NCBI GenBank assembly: GCA_024742575.1
Contig: JANSYF010000003.1
Location: 62,001-126,000 of the forward strand
Origin: Paracoccaceae bacterium
Lineage (GTDB): Bacteria > Pseudomonadota > Alphaproteobacteria > Rhodobacterales > Rhodobacteraceae
Direction of reading: 5' to 3'
Length of the DNA: 64,000 nucleotides
The notes under the pieces are model-generated. The model saw only the letters and a list, made by a program, of their open reading frames with translations, ran no database searches and was not told the origin of the DNA. A program made the translations under genes and the position numbers. Shown here in pieces: positions 31,110-40,215 of this stretch. The stretch's first letter is position 1. Every line of letters starts with the position of its first letter.

Positions 31110-32201
31110 TTATTGGTTCATCGCTGCGACGTAGCCGAATGCAGCCGCAACGATAAGTCCAAGAATAACCGCGAACGTGATCTTCCACACAGACCAAGGC
31201 CGTTCGCCCTGCACAGCGCCCGTGCGCCCATTGACGACAAAGCGATAGCTCTTGCCCCGGTACTTGTAGGCGGCCAACCAAACAGGCAATAGAACGTGCT
31301 TGAAGGTCACATCCGAAATTCGCGTGTCAATATTGTGCACGCGCTGGCGGTCTCCGCCGATGTCGAATTTGACGTCGCGCATGATGATGTTGTCCATGTA
31401 GGATCGGGCCTCGTGATAGCCTTCATCCAGTTCGACGCTGTAGGCTTCAGCGCGGAACCCAGCAAGGAATTCCGGTTGGTAGGGCTCTAAAGCAGACAGG
31501 TCCCACGGCTCCAGCGCGTCGGTGTATCGCTTAGGCAGCGATCGGGACGCCAGCACCAGCACATCGTCAAAGAACCGCACCACATTTCCTGACGCGGGCC
31601 GCCAACGCACCTTTGCAACGCGCACCGTTTCAGATTTGCCATTCCGTACAACTCTTCGTGTTTCGTAATAGACCGTCCCGTGCTCACCACGATAGGATGA
31701 TCTGGTATCCGCATCGAAGGTCCAATATGGCACATAGATCCCGGTCATCTTGCGCCCTTTGCGCGCATAGTCCTGCAGGCCATTCGGCGCGAACCAAAGC
31801 CCACCCAGCCAGTCGGTCATGGATTTGCGGGCGTCCTTTTCGTCAAGCGAAAAAGGCAGCAATCCCTTTGGCTTGATGTGACGGTTCGGGCCTGTGCCGG
31901 TCACCACCGGGGTCGCGCAAAACGGGCATTCGGCAGCGTGCACACCGGGGTCAAATTCAACCATCGCGGCACAGTTTGGGCATTTGGAAACGCGGGTTTC
32001 TTCCATTTCCAGCGTCGGCAGTCGATCGGCGATTGCCGCTTGAAAATCAATCTCGCGAATAGCTCCACCAGTCCAAGGACCGGACCCCACTATTTCATTT
32101 GTCGCACCGCAATGATCGCACAGCATTTTCCCGCTATCCGGATCAAAGCGAAGATCTGCGCCGCAATTGTCACACGGAAAGCGATGCTGGGTTTCTGTCA
32201 T
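31110..32201 (-). CDS. zinc-ribbon (TFIIB-like) protein with C-terminal TM segment
   Basis: FPCDNCGADLRFDPDSGKMLCDHCGA and SKCPNCAAMVEFDPGVHAAECPFCATPVV; C-terminal FAVILGLIVAAAFGYVAAM. Confidence 0.8.
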   Translation of the reverse strand: MTETQHRFPCDNCGADLRFDPDSGKMLCDHCGATNEIVGSGPWTGGAIREIDFQAAIADRLPTLEMEETRVSKCPNCAAMVEFDPGVHAAECPFCATPVVTGTGPNRHIKPKGLLPFSLDEKDARKSMTDWLGGLWFAPNGLQDYARKGRKMTGIYVPYWTFDADTRSSYRGEHGTVYYETRRVVRNGKSETVRVAKVRWRPASGNVVRFFDDVLVLASRSLPKRYTDALEPWDLSALEPYQPEFLAGFRAEAYSVELDEGYHEARSYMDNIIMRDVKFDIGGDRQRVHNIDTRISDVTFKHVLLPVWLAAYKYRGKSYRFVVNGRTGAVQGERPWSVWKITFAVILGLIVAAAFGYVAAMNQ

Positions 32202-32278
32202 GCCAAATTGCCCCACTCTCTAAATCCTTGACGGGAGTGGTCGTTCACAGGGCATAAACCCAATGACAAGGACCTAAA

Positions 32279-32647
32279 ATGAGTGACCCACACCTCAACG
32301 CTCAATTGAGCAACGCAATCGGAGCGCATGGCGCGTGGAAGCTTCGTTTGCGGATGGCCGCTATGAAAGGCGATAGTTCGGAAGTGATGACACGTGCTGG
32401 CGATTGCCATGCTTGTGACTTTGGTCGCTGGCTGGACGGTCTGCCTGCAGATTTGCGGGCTAAGCCCGAGGCACGTGAGACTATCGGTTTGCATGAAGCC
32501 TTTCACAAAAGTGCAGGCCGAGTTGCGCAAATGATCGCGCAAGGCAAAAAAGACGCTGCGCTTTCGATGCTTGACGATGAATTTAGCGAAGCCTCCAGCG
32601 CACTCAAAACTGCGGTTGCCAAATGGAAACTGGCGGCAAGCTGCTAA
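32279..32647 (+). CDS. stand-alone CZB (chemoreceptor zinc-binding) domain protein
   Basis: AHGAWKLRLRMA..., CHACDFGRWLDGLP, LHEAFHKSAGRV: CZB-type His/Cys ligand pattern with no attached domain. Confidence 0.75.
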   Translation: MSDPHLNAQLSNAIGAHGAWKLRLRMAAMKGDSSEVMTRAGDCHACDFGRWLDGLPADLRAKPEARETIGLHEAFHKSAGRVAQMIAQGKKDAALSMLDDEFSEASSALKTAVAKWKLAASC

Positions 32648-32713
32648 GCTTTTGTCAGAAAGTTTCATATTACAGGTTCAATCACGCAGCATGTAATCCG
32701 AAACACTTTGCTC

Positions 32714-32748
32714 CGTCGCTCCGATATGCCCTGCACAACGGAGCGACG
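32714..32748. terminator. Possible bidirectional terminator hairpin between convergent genes
   Basis: CGTCGCTCCG (32714-32723) / CGGAGCGACG (32739-32748), 15-nt loop; no T-run. Confidence 0.4.
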
Positions 32749-32773
32749 AAACTGTAGCGCCCAGCGCATTTGA

Positions 32774-33898
32774 CTACGCTCCGGGCGGTGGCGGCGGCAA
32801 GACAGTGAAAAGCTGGGCTAGTTCCATCACGTCCTCGGCCTTTTTCCATCCATCCTGACCCGCAGTCCAGACATAGCTCTCGCGGGTCAATGCACCTTCG
32901 ACTGCCATCCGCCCCATAGCGGCTTTCGAAAACGGACCTTTGGTTTCGCCATTTTCGGCCACATGCCAGACGTGTTCCACTGGCGGCGGAGGGGGCATCT
33001 GCCGCGATGCGGGTACGGCGTCACTTTGCACCTGCGGTACTCCTCCCCACGGACCGGCCTGCGCAGCAGCATGACCGATCTGCATTCCCAGACCCGCCCC
33101 TAGGCCTGCCTGTATAGCGGCGGCGCCTGCCCCATCCCTGCCAAGCGCCTCGGCGGCTTGGAACTGCATGTACTGGTTCAGATTGCCGATGACACCCATC
33201 GAAGAGCGCTTGTCGAGAACCTCTTCCACAGCAGGCGGGAGCGAGACGTTTTCGATATAAAGTTCAGGTAATTCCAGACCGTACTCTGCCAAGGTCGGTG
33301 CGATTTCCTTGCCCAGCAGTTTGCCAAGTTCGCGGGTATTCGCCGCCATGTCGAGCACCGGAATGCCGGCGCGGGCGATTGTACGCGAGAACTCCTGCAC
33401 AATCACATTGCGGATTTGGTAGCTGATCTCGTCCATGGTGAATTCGCCATCCGTCCCGACGATTTCGACAAGGAACCGGGCTGGATCGATGACCCGTACC
33501 GAATATGTGCCGAAGGCGCGCAGGCGCACCGGGCCAAATTCTGGATCGCGGCAAATAATCGGGTTCTTTGTTCCCCATTTAAGATCTTGGAACCTCGTTG
33601 TGTTGACGAAGTATACTTCAGATTTGAACGGCGACCGGAACCCGTGATCCCAATGCTGAAGGCTGGTCAGAATTGGCATATTGTTGGTTTCAAGCATGTA
33701 AAGGCCGGGCGTGAACACATCAGCCAATTGGCCCTCATGTACGAACACGGCTGCCTGTCCTTCGCGGACGGTCAGCTTAGCCCCATACTTAATCTCATGG
33801 CCTTCGCGTTCAAACCGCCAGACCATCGTATCTCGGGTGTCATCCGTCCAATGGATGACGTCAATAAATTGGCCACTCAGGAAATCGAAAATCGGCAT
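32774..33898 (-). CDS. SPFH/Band-7 domain protein (YdjI-like) with C-terminal GYF-like domain
   Basis: FDFLSGQFIDVIHWTDDTRDTMVWRFEREGHEIKYGAKLTVREGQAAVFVHEGQLADVFTPGLYML; C-terminal HVWHVAENGETKGPFSKAAMGRMAVEGALTRESYVWTAGQDGWKKAEDV. Confidence 0.85.
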   Translation of the reverse strand: MPIFDFLSGQFIDVIHWTDDTRDTMVWRFEREGHEIKYGAKLTVREGQAAVFVHEGQLADVFTPGLYMLETNNMPILTSLQHWDHGFRSPFKSEVYFVNTTRFQDLKWGTKNPIICRDPEFGPVRLRAFGTYSVRVIDPARFLVEIVGTDGEFTMDEISYQIRNVIVQEFSRTIARAGIPVLDMAANTRELGKLLGKEIAPTLAEYGLELPELYIENVSLPPAVEEVLDKRSSMGVIGNLNQYMQFQAAEALGRDGAGAAAIQAGLGAGLGMQIGHAAAQAGPWGGVPQVQSDAVPASRQMPPPPPVEHVWHVAENGETKGPFSKAAMGRMAVEGALTRESYVWTAGQDGWKKAEDVMELAQLFTVLPPPPPGA

Positions 33899-33915
33899 CT
33901 GGGGTCTCCGTTCAA

Positions 33916-34887
33916 TCAGCTTGGTCCACCCTCGACAAGGTTCTGGGCAAGGCTCCACACAATGGGTCGCGCTTGTTCAGCAGTCATACCGGGGGTCAAT
34001 CGGGGGTCGTAAAGGATCTGCAACAGCAGTTCGTCATGGCTGGTCAGAAGCGCGAATTCCTCGTCGTCGTTAAAAATCGACGGGCGCGCGTTCTGGTCAT
34101 CATTGGCTAGCCCAAGTCCCTGGGCCAATTCTTCGTGGATACAGGCGCGGCGGGTCAGATCTGGATGTTCGGTTCGCACCAAAGCAACCGCTTGTCTGTA
34201 GGCGTTGCTGGTGTTCGAATCCGCAAAGGCCACAACAAGACAGTGGATTGCACGCGGTAGATTGAGGAAGATGGCACGGCTCGATGCCTCCATCCCGGGC
34301 GCGATAAGGTCAAGCGTATCGCGCAACTGGTCTTTGTCGTCTTCGCCCATGATCAGGACATGGAAGTTAGGTTGCCCCGAAACGAGAGAAACCGAGTGTC
34401 CCGAAACACGTGCTAGGCGGCGGGTATAGCGACTGAGTATTTCGCGGTCTTTGGCTTGGTTTTTGGCAGAATGGCTGTTGCCAAAGATGACACCCACACG
34501 AACCGGTGTCGTCCACTTCTTGATCTCGCCCAATGCACCGCTGGACGGCTGCAGGCCTGCACCTCGCGTATATTCTTCGGCCAAGGCGATACGTTCGAAA
34601 TTCCGGGCAAGCATCTGGTCTGTGAATGGCGTATCCACACCGCCACCATCCACCCGTAGCAGCCCGCGGGCAAGCAGGTCTTCTTGAACTCGGGCGTAGT
34701 AGCGCCGGAGTTCGATCGCCTGCGCCGAGGGCGTTTGCGGAATTGCGGGCGCGGCAACAACCGGACGGTCGGGCCGCGCCTGAGGTTTTGTGTCCGTGGG
34801 CGCGGTCTGTGTTGTGAAAGGGTCACAAGCAGACAGGGCCGCGAGGGCGGCGCAGGACCACAAGATATGAGACCAACGCCGCAGCAC
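33916..34887 (-). CDS. DUF2927-like predicted lipoprotein
   Basis: Lipobox SHILWSCAALAALSAC; TRRACIHEELAQGLGLANDDQNARPSIFNDDEEFALLTSHDELLLQILYDPRL. Confidence 0.72.
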   Translation of the reverse strand: MLRRWSHILWSCAALAALSACDPFTTQTAPTDTKPQARPDRPVVAAPAIPQTPSAQAIELRRYYARVQEDLLARGLLRVDGGGVDTPFTDQMLARNFERIALAEEYTRGAGLQPSSGALGEIKKWTTPVRVGVIFGNSHSAKNQAKDREILSRYTRRLARVSGHSVSLVSGQPNFHVLIMGEDDKDQLRDTLDLIAPGMEASSRAIFLNLPRAIHCLVVAFADSNTSNAYRQAVALVRTEHPDLTRRACIHEELAQGLGLANDDQNARPSIFNDDEEFALLTSHDELLLQILYDPRLTPGMTAEQARPIVWSLAQNLVEGGPS

Positions 34888-34891
34888 TTGG

Positions 34892-36091
34892 TTACTGATC
34901 CGGCATAGACGCGGATGTGGTGTCGCCAATCCCGTCCTTGCGCGCCTTTGCTGACGCCAGAGTATCCCGCAGATCTGCTTCCATCTTCTTTAGCTCGGCT
35001 TCGGCGGCGGCGCGTTTGGCCTTGCCTTCGTCCGCGATCTGCAGGCTTTCCTGAATGGTACCGATCAGGTCGGCATTGGCTTGTTTGACGGCTTCTATGT
35101 CGAACACGCCGCGCTCCATTTCTTCGCGGATCAACTTGTTGCTATCCCGCAGGTTCTTAGCGTTTGACGTCAGCAACTCGTTGGTCAGGTCGTTGGCATC
35201 GCGTACCGCAGCGGCGGCCTCGGCAGAGCGCTGTATCGTAACCGCTTGTGCCAACTGGGTTTCCCAGAGCGGGACGGTGTTGACCAACGTAGAGTTGATC
35301 TTGGTGACCAAAGACTTGTCATTCTCTTGAACCAAACGAATTGACGGCAGCGACTGCATCGTCACCTGACGTGTCAATTTCAGATCATGTACCCGGCGTT
35401 CAAGATCGTCGCGCGCTGCGCGCAGGTCGCGCAGTTCTTGCGCTTTCATCACTTGATCGTTTTCTGGCGCGGCCTGCACCTCGGCTTCTTTTGCCGGGAT
35501 GTCGGTGCTGTCCAGTTCCGCCAGCTTTTCTTCGCCTGCCGCAATATAGAGTGCAAGTTCGTCATAGAATTGCAGCGTCTTGTCGTAGAGCAGATCCAGC
35601 GATTTGATGTCTTTTAGCAGCGTATGTTCGTGCTTGAGAAGGTCATCGGTGATCTTGTCGATCTGGCCCTGTACCTTTTCGAATTTCGCGGTGAATTTTG
35701 CGAAAGGAGCCGCGCGGCCTAGCAGTTTTTCCCACCAGCTGCGTTCGCGTCGGACATCCAGTTCAGAGACAGAAAAGCCGCGGATGGTGCTGACGATACC
35801 GCGAAGGCTGTCACCGGCAGGGCCAACATCCTTGTTGCGAACATCCGCAAGCATGGCTTGCGAGATTTCTTGCAATTCCGCCTGAGCGTTAGAGCCGAAA
35901 GAAACGATGGACTGGGTATCCATCATGTCGATCTCGGCCATGCGGGACCGGATTTCCTCACTGACAACGGGATCAGCTTGTGCCAGTGGTACAATTGCCT
36001 CGACGGCCTTGGGTTCCGGCAGGATGACGGCGTTGACTTCTTCCACCAGGGCCAATGTTTCCTGGGCTTTGGCGCGAATTGTTTCAGACAT
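34892..36091 (-). CDS. telA: toxic anion resistance protein TelA family
   Basis: 399 aa coiled-coil with TelA-like pattern (SIVSFGSNAQAELQEISQAML, QRSAEAAAAVRDANDLTNELLTSNAKNLRDSN). Confidence 0.88.
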   Translation of the reverse strand: MSETIRAKAQETLALVEEVNAVILPEPKAVEAIVPLAQADPVVSEEIRSRMAEIDMMDTQSIVSFGSNAQAELQEISQAMLADVRNKDVGPAGDSLRGIVSTIRGFSVSELDVRRERSWWEKLLGRAAPFAKFTAKFEKVQGQIDKITDDLLKHEHTLLKDIKSLDLLYDKTLQFYDELALYIAAGEEKLAELDSTDIPAKEAEVQAAPENDQVMKAQELRDLRAARDDLERRVHDLKLTRQVTMQSLPSIRLVQENDKSLVTKINSTLVNTVPLWETQLAQAVTIQRSAEAAAAVRDANDLTNELLTSNAKNLRDSNKLIREEMERGVFDIEAVKQANADLIGTIQESLQIADEGKAKRAAAEAELKKMEADLRDTLASAKARKDGIGDTTSASMPDQ

Positions 36092-36120
36092 CGTGGTTCC
36101 CTCTACAACACAATTCTATT

Positions 36121-37023
36121 CTATTTCATGTCCCGATCAATTCGGACACCTTCACGCTGCAAACGGTCGCGAAGCACGTCGATCTCGACCGTGAGATCGG
36201 TTCGGTCATCCAACAACATTTTGCGGGTGCGGGCCGAAAAGTTCAGTTCCAAATCATCAAGCAATGACTCGTAATCGGTGCGGGCTTGCGCGTCTTGGGT
36301 CCGGGAGTAGACGTCCGCGAACTTGATTGTCGCGTCACGTGCCCCCATCAGGTACACACTAAGATACTTGCGAGCCGAGGTAAGGTCTCTTGGATCTTCC
36401 TCAACGGTGCGAAACAAGTCTTTCGCCGTCGTTTCGAATTTTTCTACGCGCGCGATCATGCTGCGGTCACCAGAGCGTTTGATGGCGTCGCGCATCGCAG
36501 CGAGATGGGCCTCAGCTTCGTCGACGGCACGTGCCACACGGTCCTGCTGAAAGGTGTCGACCCCTTCCATGCCCTTGTCCCGCATCGGATCGACACCGAA
36601 CGCGCCAAGATGCAGCGCAGTCGCTGCTGCCCCATAGATGATCGGGGCCAAAACGCCCGGTTCACTGGCAAAGGATGCAATCCCGACACCCACACCGGCC
36701 AAGCCCGCTGCCACGATCTTTCTTGGAAAAGCTGGGCGGCGTGCCACTTTACGCGCATTGTAGGCGGCTTGGGCCGTCAGGCCGCCGCGCAAAAGCCAAG
36801 CCCCCAACAAAAGCACAGCGGCGCCGACTAGACCTATACCCAAGCCGATGGCACCTTCATTAATTGAGGTGAACGCCAAAACAATTGGAGGTATGAAAAG
36901 CACATTCGACCGCGCACCAACGGGATCGACGGTTGCGCCCTTGAAAGAACTGGTCGTCCCGTCTTTTGCTGCTTGTGACGTTGACCCGTTAGGGCTGTAT
37001 TTGCCACCAAACCGTTGGGCCAT
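36121..37023 (-). CDS. XpaC (5-bromo-4-chloroindolyl phosphate hydrolysis) family protein
   Basis: Two N-terminal TM hairpins, FGVDPMRDKGMEGVDTFQQDRVARAVDEAEAHL...; directly upstream of TelA. Confidence 0.78.
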   Translation of the reverse strand: MAQRFGGKYSPNGSTSQAAKDGTTSSFKGATVDPVGARSNVLFIPPIVLAFTSINEGAIGLGIGLVGAAVLLLGAWLLRGGLTAQAAYNARKVARRPAFPRKIVAAGLAGVGVGIASFASEPGVLAPIIYGAAATALHLGAFGVDPMRDKGMEGVDTFQQDRVARAVDEAEAHLAAMRDAIKRSGDRSMIARVEKFETTAKDLFRTVEEDPRDLTSARKYLSVYLMGARDATIKFADVYSRTQDAQARTDYESLLDDLELNFSARTRKMLLDDRTDLTVEIDVLRDRLQREGVRIDRDMK

Positions 37024-37025
37024 GA

Positions 37026-37115
37026 TTAAAGGCCCCCAAGCCAGCCGCTGGTGACACCAAACAGCAAAACAAGCAGCAGAACGTAGCTGACTTTTTGCAA
37101 GCCCGCACCGGACAT
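37026..37115 (-). CDS. 29-aa hydrophobic small protein
   Basis: ATG 37115 reads MSGAGLQKVSYVLLLVLLFGVTSGWLGGL*; ends 2 nt before the XpaC-like ATG; purine-rich GGGGG upstream. Confidence 0.55.
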   Translation of the reverse strand: MSGAGLQKVSYVLLLVLLFGVTSGWLGGL

Positions 37116-37195
37116 GAGACCCCCTTTCCCAAGTGTTGTTGGAAACTTAGGGGATGTCTCTATGGCTTACTAGGGGGAAGTCGGCTCAGATCCGC

Positions 37196-38050
37196 TCATG
37201 CCGCGTGATAGCGGTGCATTCGATTGAACAGCAGATCGGTCTGCAGCTCAAAATTGTCGCGCCCTTTGCCGATACCACGTTGGCGCGCACGGGATTCGAA
37301 CGTATCGACCAGGGCTTGAACCTTGATCAGAAACTTGCGCCGCTGGAACGGTGTCACCTTGCCTTCCGGCGCGTCGACAAGCATTGCCACTTCAAGTTCC
37401 ATCTTATCAAGAAGCTTGCTCACCGACGGCGCGATCCTTTGTAAGGTTGTCGTGGCGACGTCAATTGTGCCCAAAAGTCCCATGATGGTGTTCACTGCGA
37501 CCCGTGTTCTTTCGTAAAGATCATCGTCTTCGAGGCGGCTCAAAGATATCAGCAACGTCTCACAGCGATCATCAAAATCCTGATACAGTTGCGTGTTGAT
37601 AATGCGCAGCTTTCTAGCCGGGTTGTCCATGCCCTTGTCGCGCATCGGATCAAGTCCGAAAGAGATCAGGCAAAGGATAAACGTCGAGAGCGCAATCACT
37701 AGCGGCACAGTGGCGACTTCGATTTTGGTGGTCGCTAACAGGCCAACAACCAACGCAACGATTGTGCTGCCAATCAACTTGAACGGAATTCTTGGGCGCG
37801 CAGCAACCTCGGCCGCATCATATGCGACATGGGCTCTTTGACCGATGGACAGAAACAGAAGGCCCACACCGAAAAGCGTAATGATCAAAATCGCAGACGC
37901 GAACCCGGCAACAGTTCCATCCAGCAACCACAGAATCAGCGGGCTAGTTGCAAGAACCATGAACCCCACCGGAACATCTTCGCCCGGAGCTGCCTTACCA
38001 AGCGAGGCGCTGCGGTCATTATCCATCAAGCTTTTGAGCTGGATCGCCAT
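37196..38050 (-). CDS. second divergent XpaC-like membrane protein
   Basis: Shares FGLDPMRDKGMD motif and TM layout with the 36121-37023 product; TGATG coupling with the upstream small ORF. Confidence 0.65.
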   Translation of the reverse strand: MAIQLKSLMDNDRSASLGKAAPGEDVPVGFMVLATSPLILWLLDGTVAGFASAILIITLFGVGLLFLSIGQRAHVAYDAAEVAARPRIPFKLIGSTIVALVVGLLATTKIEVATVPLVIALSTFILCLISFGLDPMRDKGMDNPARKLRIINTQLYQDFDDRCETLLISLSRLEDDDLYERTRVAVNTIMGLLGTIDVATTTLQRIAPSVSKLLDKMELEVAMLVDAPEGKVTPFQRRKFLIKVQALVDTFESRARQRGIGKGRDNFELQTDLLFNRMHRYHAA

Positions 38051-38247
38051 CAGAGAAGTCCCAGAGCAAAGATTGTCAGCCAGAGAATTGCGAATGCCAC
38101 CCAAGACGCCATTGCGCCGTGCGTGCGTATTTGTTGCACCGCACCGCGGAGCGCTTTTGATGTGTCATCTGCAACCGTGCCAAGGTTCGACAGAACCAGC
38201 AGCACAGAGGTCACAAGCACAGCAGAGGTGATGAATGTGATCAACAT
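38050..38247 (-). CDS. 65-aa two-TM small membrane protein
   Basis: MLITFITSAVLVTSVLLVLSNLGTVADDTSKALRGAVQQIRTHGAMASWVAFAILWLTIFALGLL. Confidence 0.65.
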   Translation of the reverse strand: MLITFITSAVLVTSVLLVLSNLGTVADDTSKALRGAVQQIRTHGAMASWVAFAILWLTIFALGLL

Positions 38248-38300
38248 GCAGCCGTTGTCGGCAACAAACCGGGCGGAATATGGGCGTTAAAAGGGAAAGA

Positions 38301-39125
38301 TCAGGGAGTCTTTCGCGGCCCGCTCGGGCGCGGTTTACGCCGAACCGTGCTGCCCTTTTGTTTCAGGGGCTTGGCAGGTTTTGCGTCGGTCGACATCTCT
38401 AGACCCAATTGATCTCTGATCACTTTACGGCGCAGTTCTTCGACGGCACCCGGTTTCAGTTGGCCCAATTGGAACGGACCATAAGAAGTACGGATCAGAC
38501 GATTCACCGTCAGCCCAAGATCAGTCATGGCGCGGCGAATTTCGCGGTTTTTGCCTTCGCGCAAACCGATAGTCAGCCACGCGTTCGCGCCTTGCTGGCG
38601 ATCCAGCGTCACGGTCATCGGTTGAAAGCGCTCTCCATCGATCACCAGCCCCTTGCGCAGAGGCTCGAGTTTCTCGTCGCTGGGCGATCCTTTGACCCGG
38701 ACGCGGTATTTGCGCAGCCAGCCGGTTGCGGGAAGTTCCAGCTTGCGCTTGATGCCGCCGTCGTTGGTCAGCAAAAGCAGACCTTCGGAATTGAGGTCCA
38801 GTCGCCCAACGCTCATCACGCGGGGCATCTCTTCGGGTAGCTTGTCAAAGATCGTTGGGCGGCCCTGTTCGTCTTTGGTCGTCGTCACAAGGCCCACCGG
38901 CTTGTGGTACAGCCAGATACGGGGTTCGTCCGGGGCGCCGACCACCTTGCCATTGACCACAACCTTGTCTGACGCGGTAACGTTCAGCGCGGGACTGTTG
39001 ATGGTTTTGCCATTCACGGACACGCGCCCTTGCAGGATCAACTGCTCGGCTTCGCGCCGGCTGGCCAAACCAGCACGGGCAATGACTTTGGCGATGCGAT
39101 CACCGGGGGGCGTGTTTTGTGTCAT
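38301..39125 (-). CDS. rluB: RluB-type 23S rRNA pseudouridine synthase
   Basis: S4 domain RIAKVIARAGLASRREAEQLILQGRVSVNG; VGRLDLNSEGLLLLTNDG. The ORF-track start extends into tadA; ATG 39125 used. Confidence 0.9.
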   Translation of the reverse strand: MTQNTPPGDRIAKVIARAGLASRREAEQLILQGRVSVNGKTINSPALNVTASDKVVVNGKVVGAPDEPRIWLYHKPVGLVTTTKDEQGRPTIFDKLPEEMPRVMSVGRLDLNSEGLLLLTNDGGIKRKLELPATGWLRKYRVRVKGSPSDEKLEPLRKGLVIDGERFQPMTVTLDRQQGANAWLTIGLREGKNREIRRAMTDLGLTVNRLIRTSYGPFQLGQLKPGAVEELRRKVIRDQLGLEMSTDAKPAKPLKQKGSTVRRKPRPSGPRKTP

Positions 39126-39188
39126 ACCAAGCGGCTTAGTCCAATTCCCCCCCTTGGGAAAGGTGAATGCGCGGTCTATGACGGGCGC

Positions 39189-39650
39189 ATGGTATTCCGT
39201 TCGAATATGTCCCTGGCGCTGGATCAGGCGCGCGCGGCCGCAGACCGCGGCGAGGTGCCTGTGGGCGCAGTAATCGTAGCCGCCGATGGGGCTGTCGTGG
39301 CAGCCGCAGGCAACCGGACGCGCGAATTGAACGATCCCACCGCCCATGCCGAGATTCTCGCGATCCGCGAGGCGTGCGCCCTGCTTGGCGTGGAACGGCT
39401 AACGGGTCACGATCTCTATGTCACGCTGGAACCCTGTCCGATGTGCGCCGGTGCGATTGCGAACGCCCGCATCCGACGTTTGTATTATGGCGCGCAGGAT
39501 GCCAAGTCAGGTGGCGTCGCTCATGGCGCGCGGGTGTTCTCGCACTCACAATGCCATCATGTGCCCGAGATTTACGATGGCTTGAGTGCGCCCGAGGCTG
39601 AGCAAATTCTAGTCGACTTTTTTGCCGCCAAACGGGGGGCCGGTGCATGA
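39189..39650 (+). CDS. tadA: tRNA-specific adenosine deaminase
   Basis: [37 protein letters not shown]. Confidence 0.93.
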   Translation: MVFRSNMSLALDQARAAADRGEVPVGAVIVAADGAVVAAAGNRTRELNDPTAHAEILAIREACALLGVERLTGHDLYVTLEPCPMCAGAIANARIRRLYYGAQDAKSGGVAHGARVFSHSQCHHVPEIYDGLSAPEAEQILVDFFAAKRGAGA

Positions 39651-40192
39651 CCCGTATCATCCTGTTCAACAAGCCTTTCGATGTTCTGTCACAGTTTACC
39701 GACAAAGGCACTGAAGGTACCGAGCGGCGCACCTTGTCGGAATTCATTAGCATTCCGGGCGTCTATCCTGCCGGACGGCTGGACCGGGACAGCGAAGGGT
39801 TGATGGTGCTGACCGACAACGGGAAATTGCAGGCCAGGATCAGCAATCCCAAGTTCCGGTCGCCCAAGACTTATCTTGCACAAGTCGAAGGGACACCAAC
39901 GCACGACCAGCTTGAGCAGCTACGCAAGGGCGTTACCCTGAAGGATGGTCCGACCAGACCTGCGCAGACCGAGCAGATCGCGCCACCAGATCTGTGGCAG
40001 CGCGATCCACCCGTTCGGTATCGCAAAACCGTGCCAGATGCGTGGCTGCGCCTGACGATTACCGAAGGCCGCAACCGGCAGGTGCGCCGGATGACCGCCC
40101 ATGTTGGCCTTCCCTGCCTACGGCTGGTCAGGTGGTCCGTGGGCGAGTGGTCGCTGGACGGCATCATGCCCGGTAAGTGGCGGGACGCTTAG
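39647..40192 (+). CDS. pseudouridine synthase, RluE/RsuA family
   Basis: [62 protein letters not shown] overlap with tadA. Confidence 0.9.
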   Translation: MTRIILFNKPFDVLSQFTDKGTEGTERRTLSEFISIPGVYPAGRLDRDSEGLMVLTDNGKLQARISNPKFRSPKTYLAQVEGTPTHDQLEQLRKGVTLKDGPTRPAQTEQIAPPDLWQRDPPVRYRKTVPDAWLRLTITEGRNRQVRRMTAHVGLPCLRLVRWSVGEWSLDGIMPGKWRDA

Positions 40193-40215
40193 GCCAGATT
40201 TCATCCAGGCTCAGA

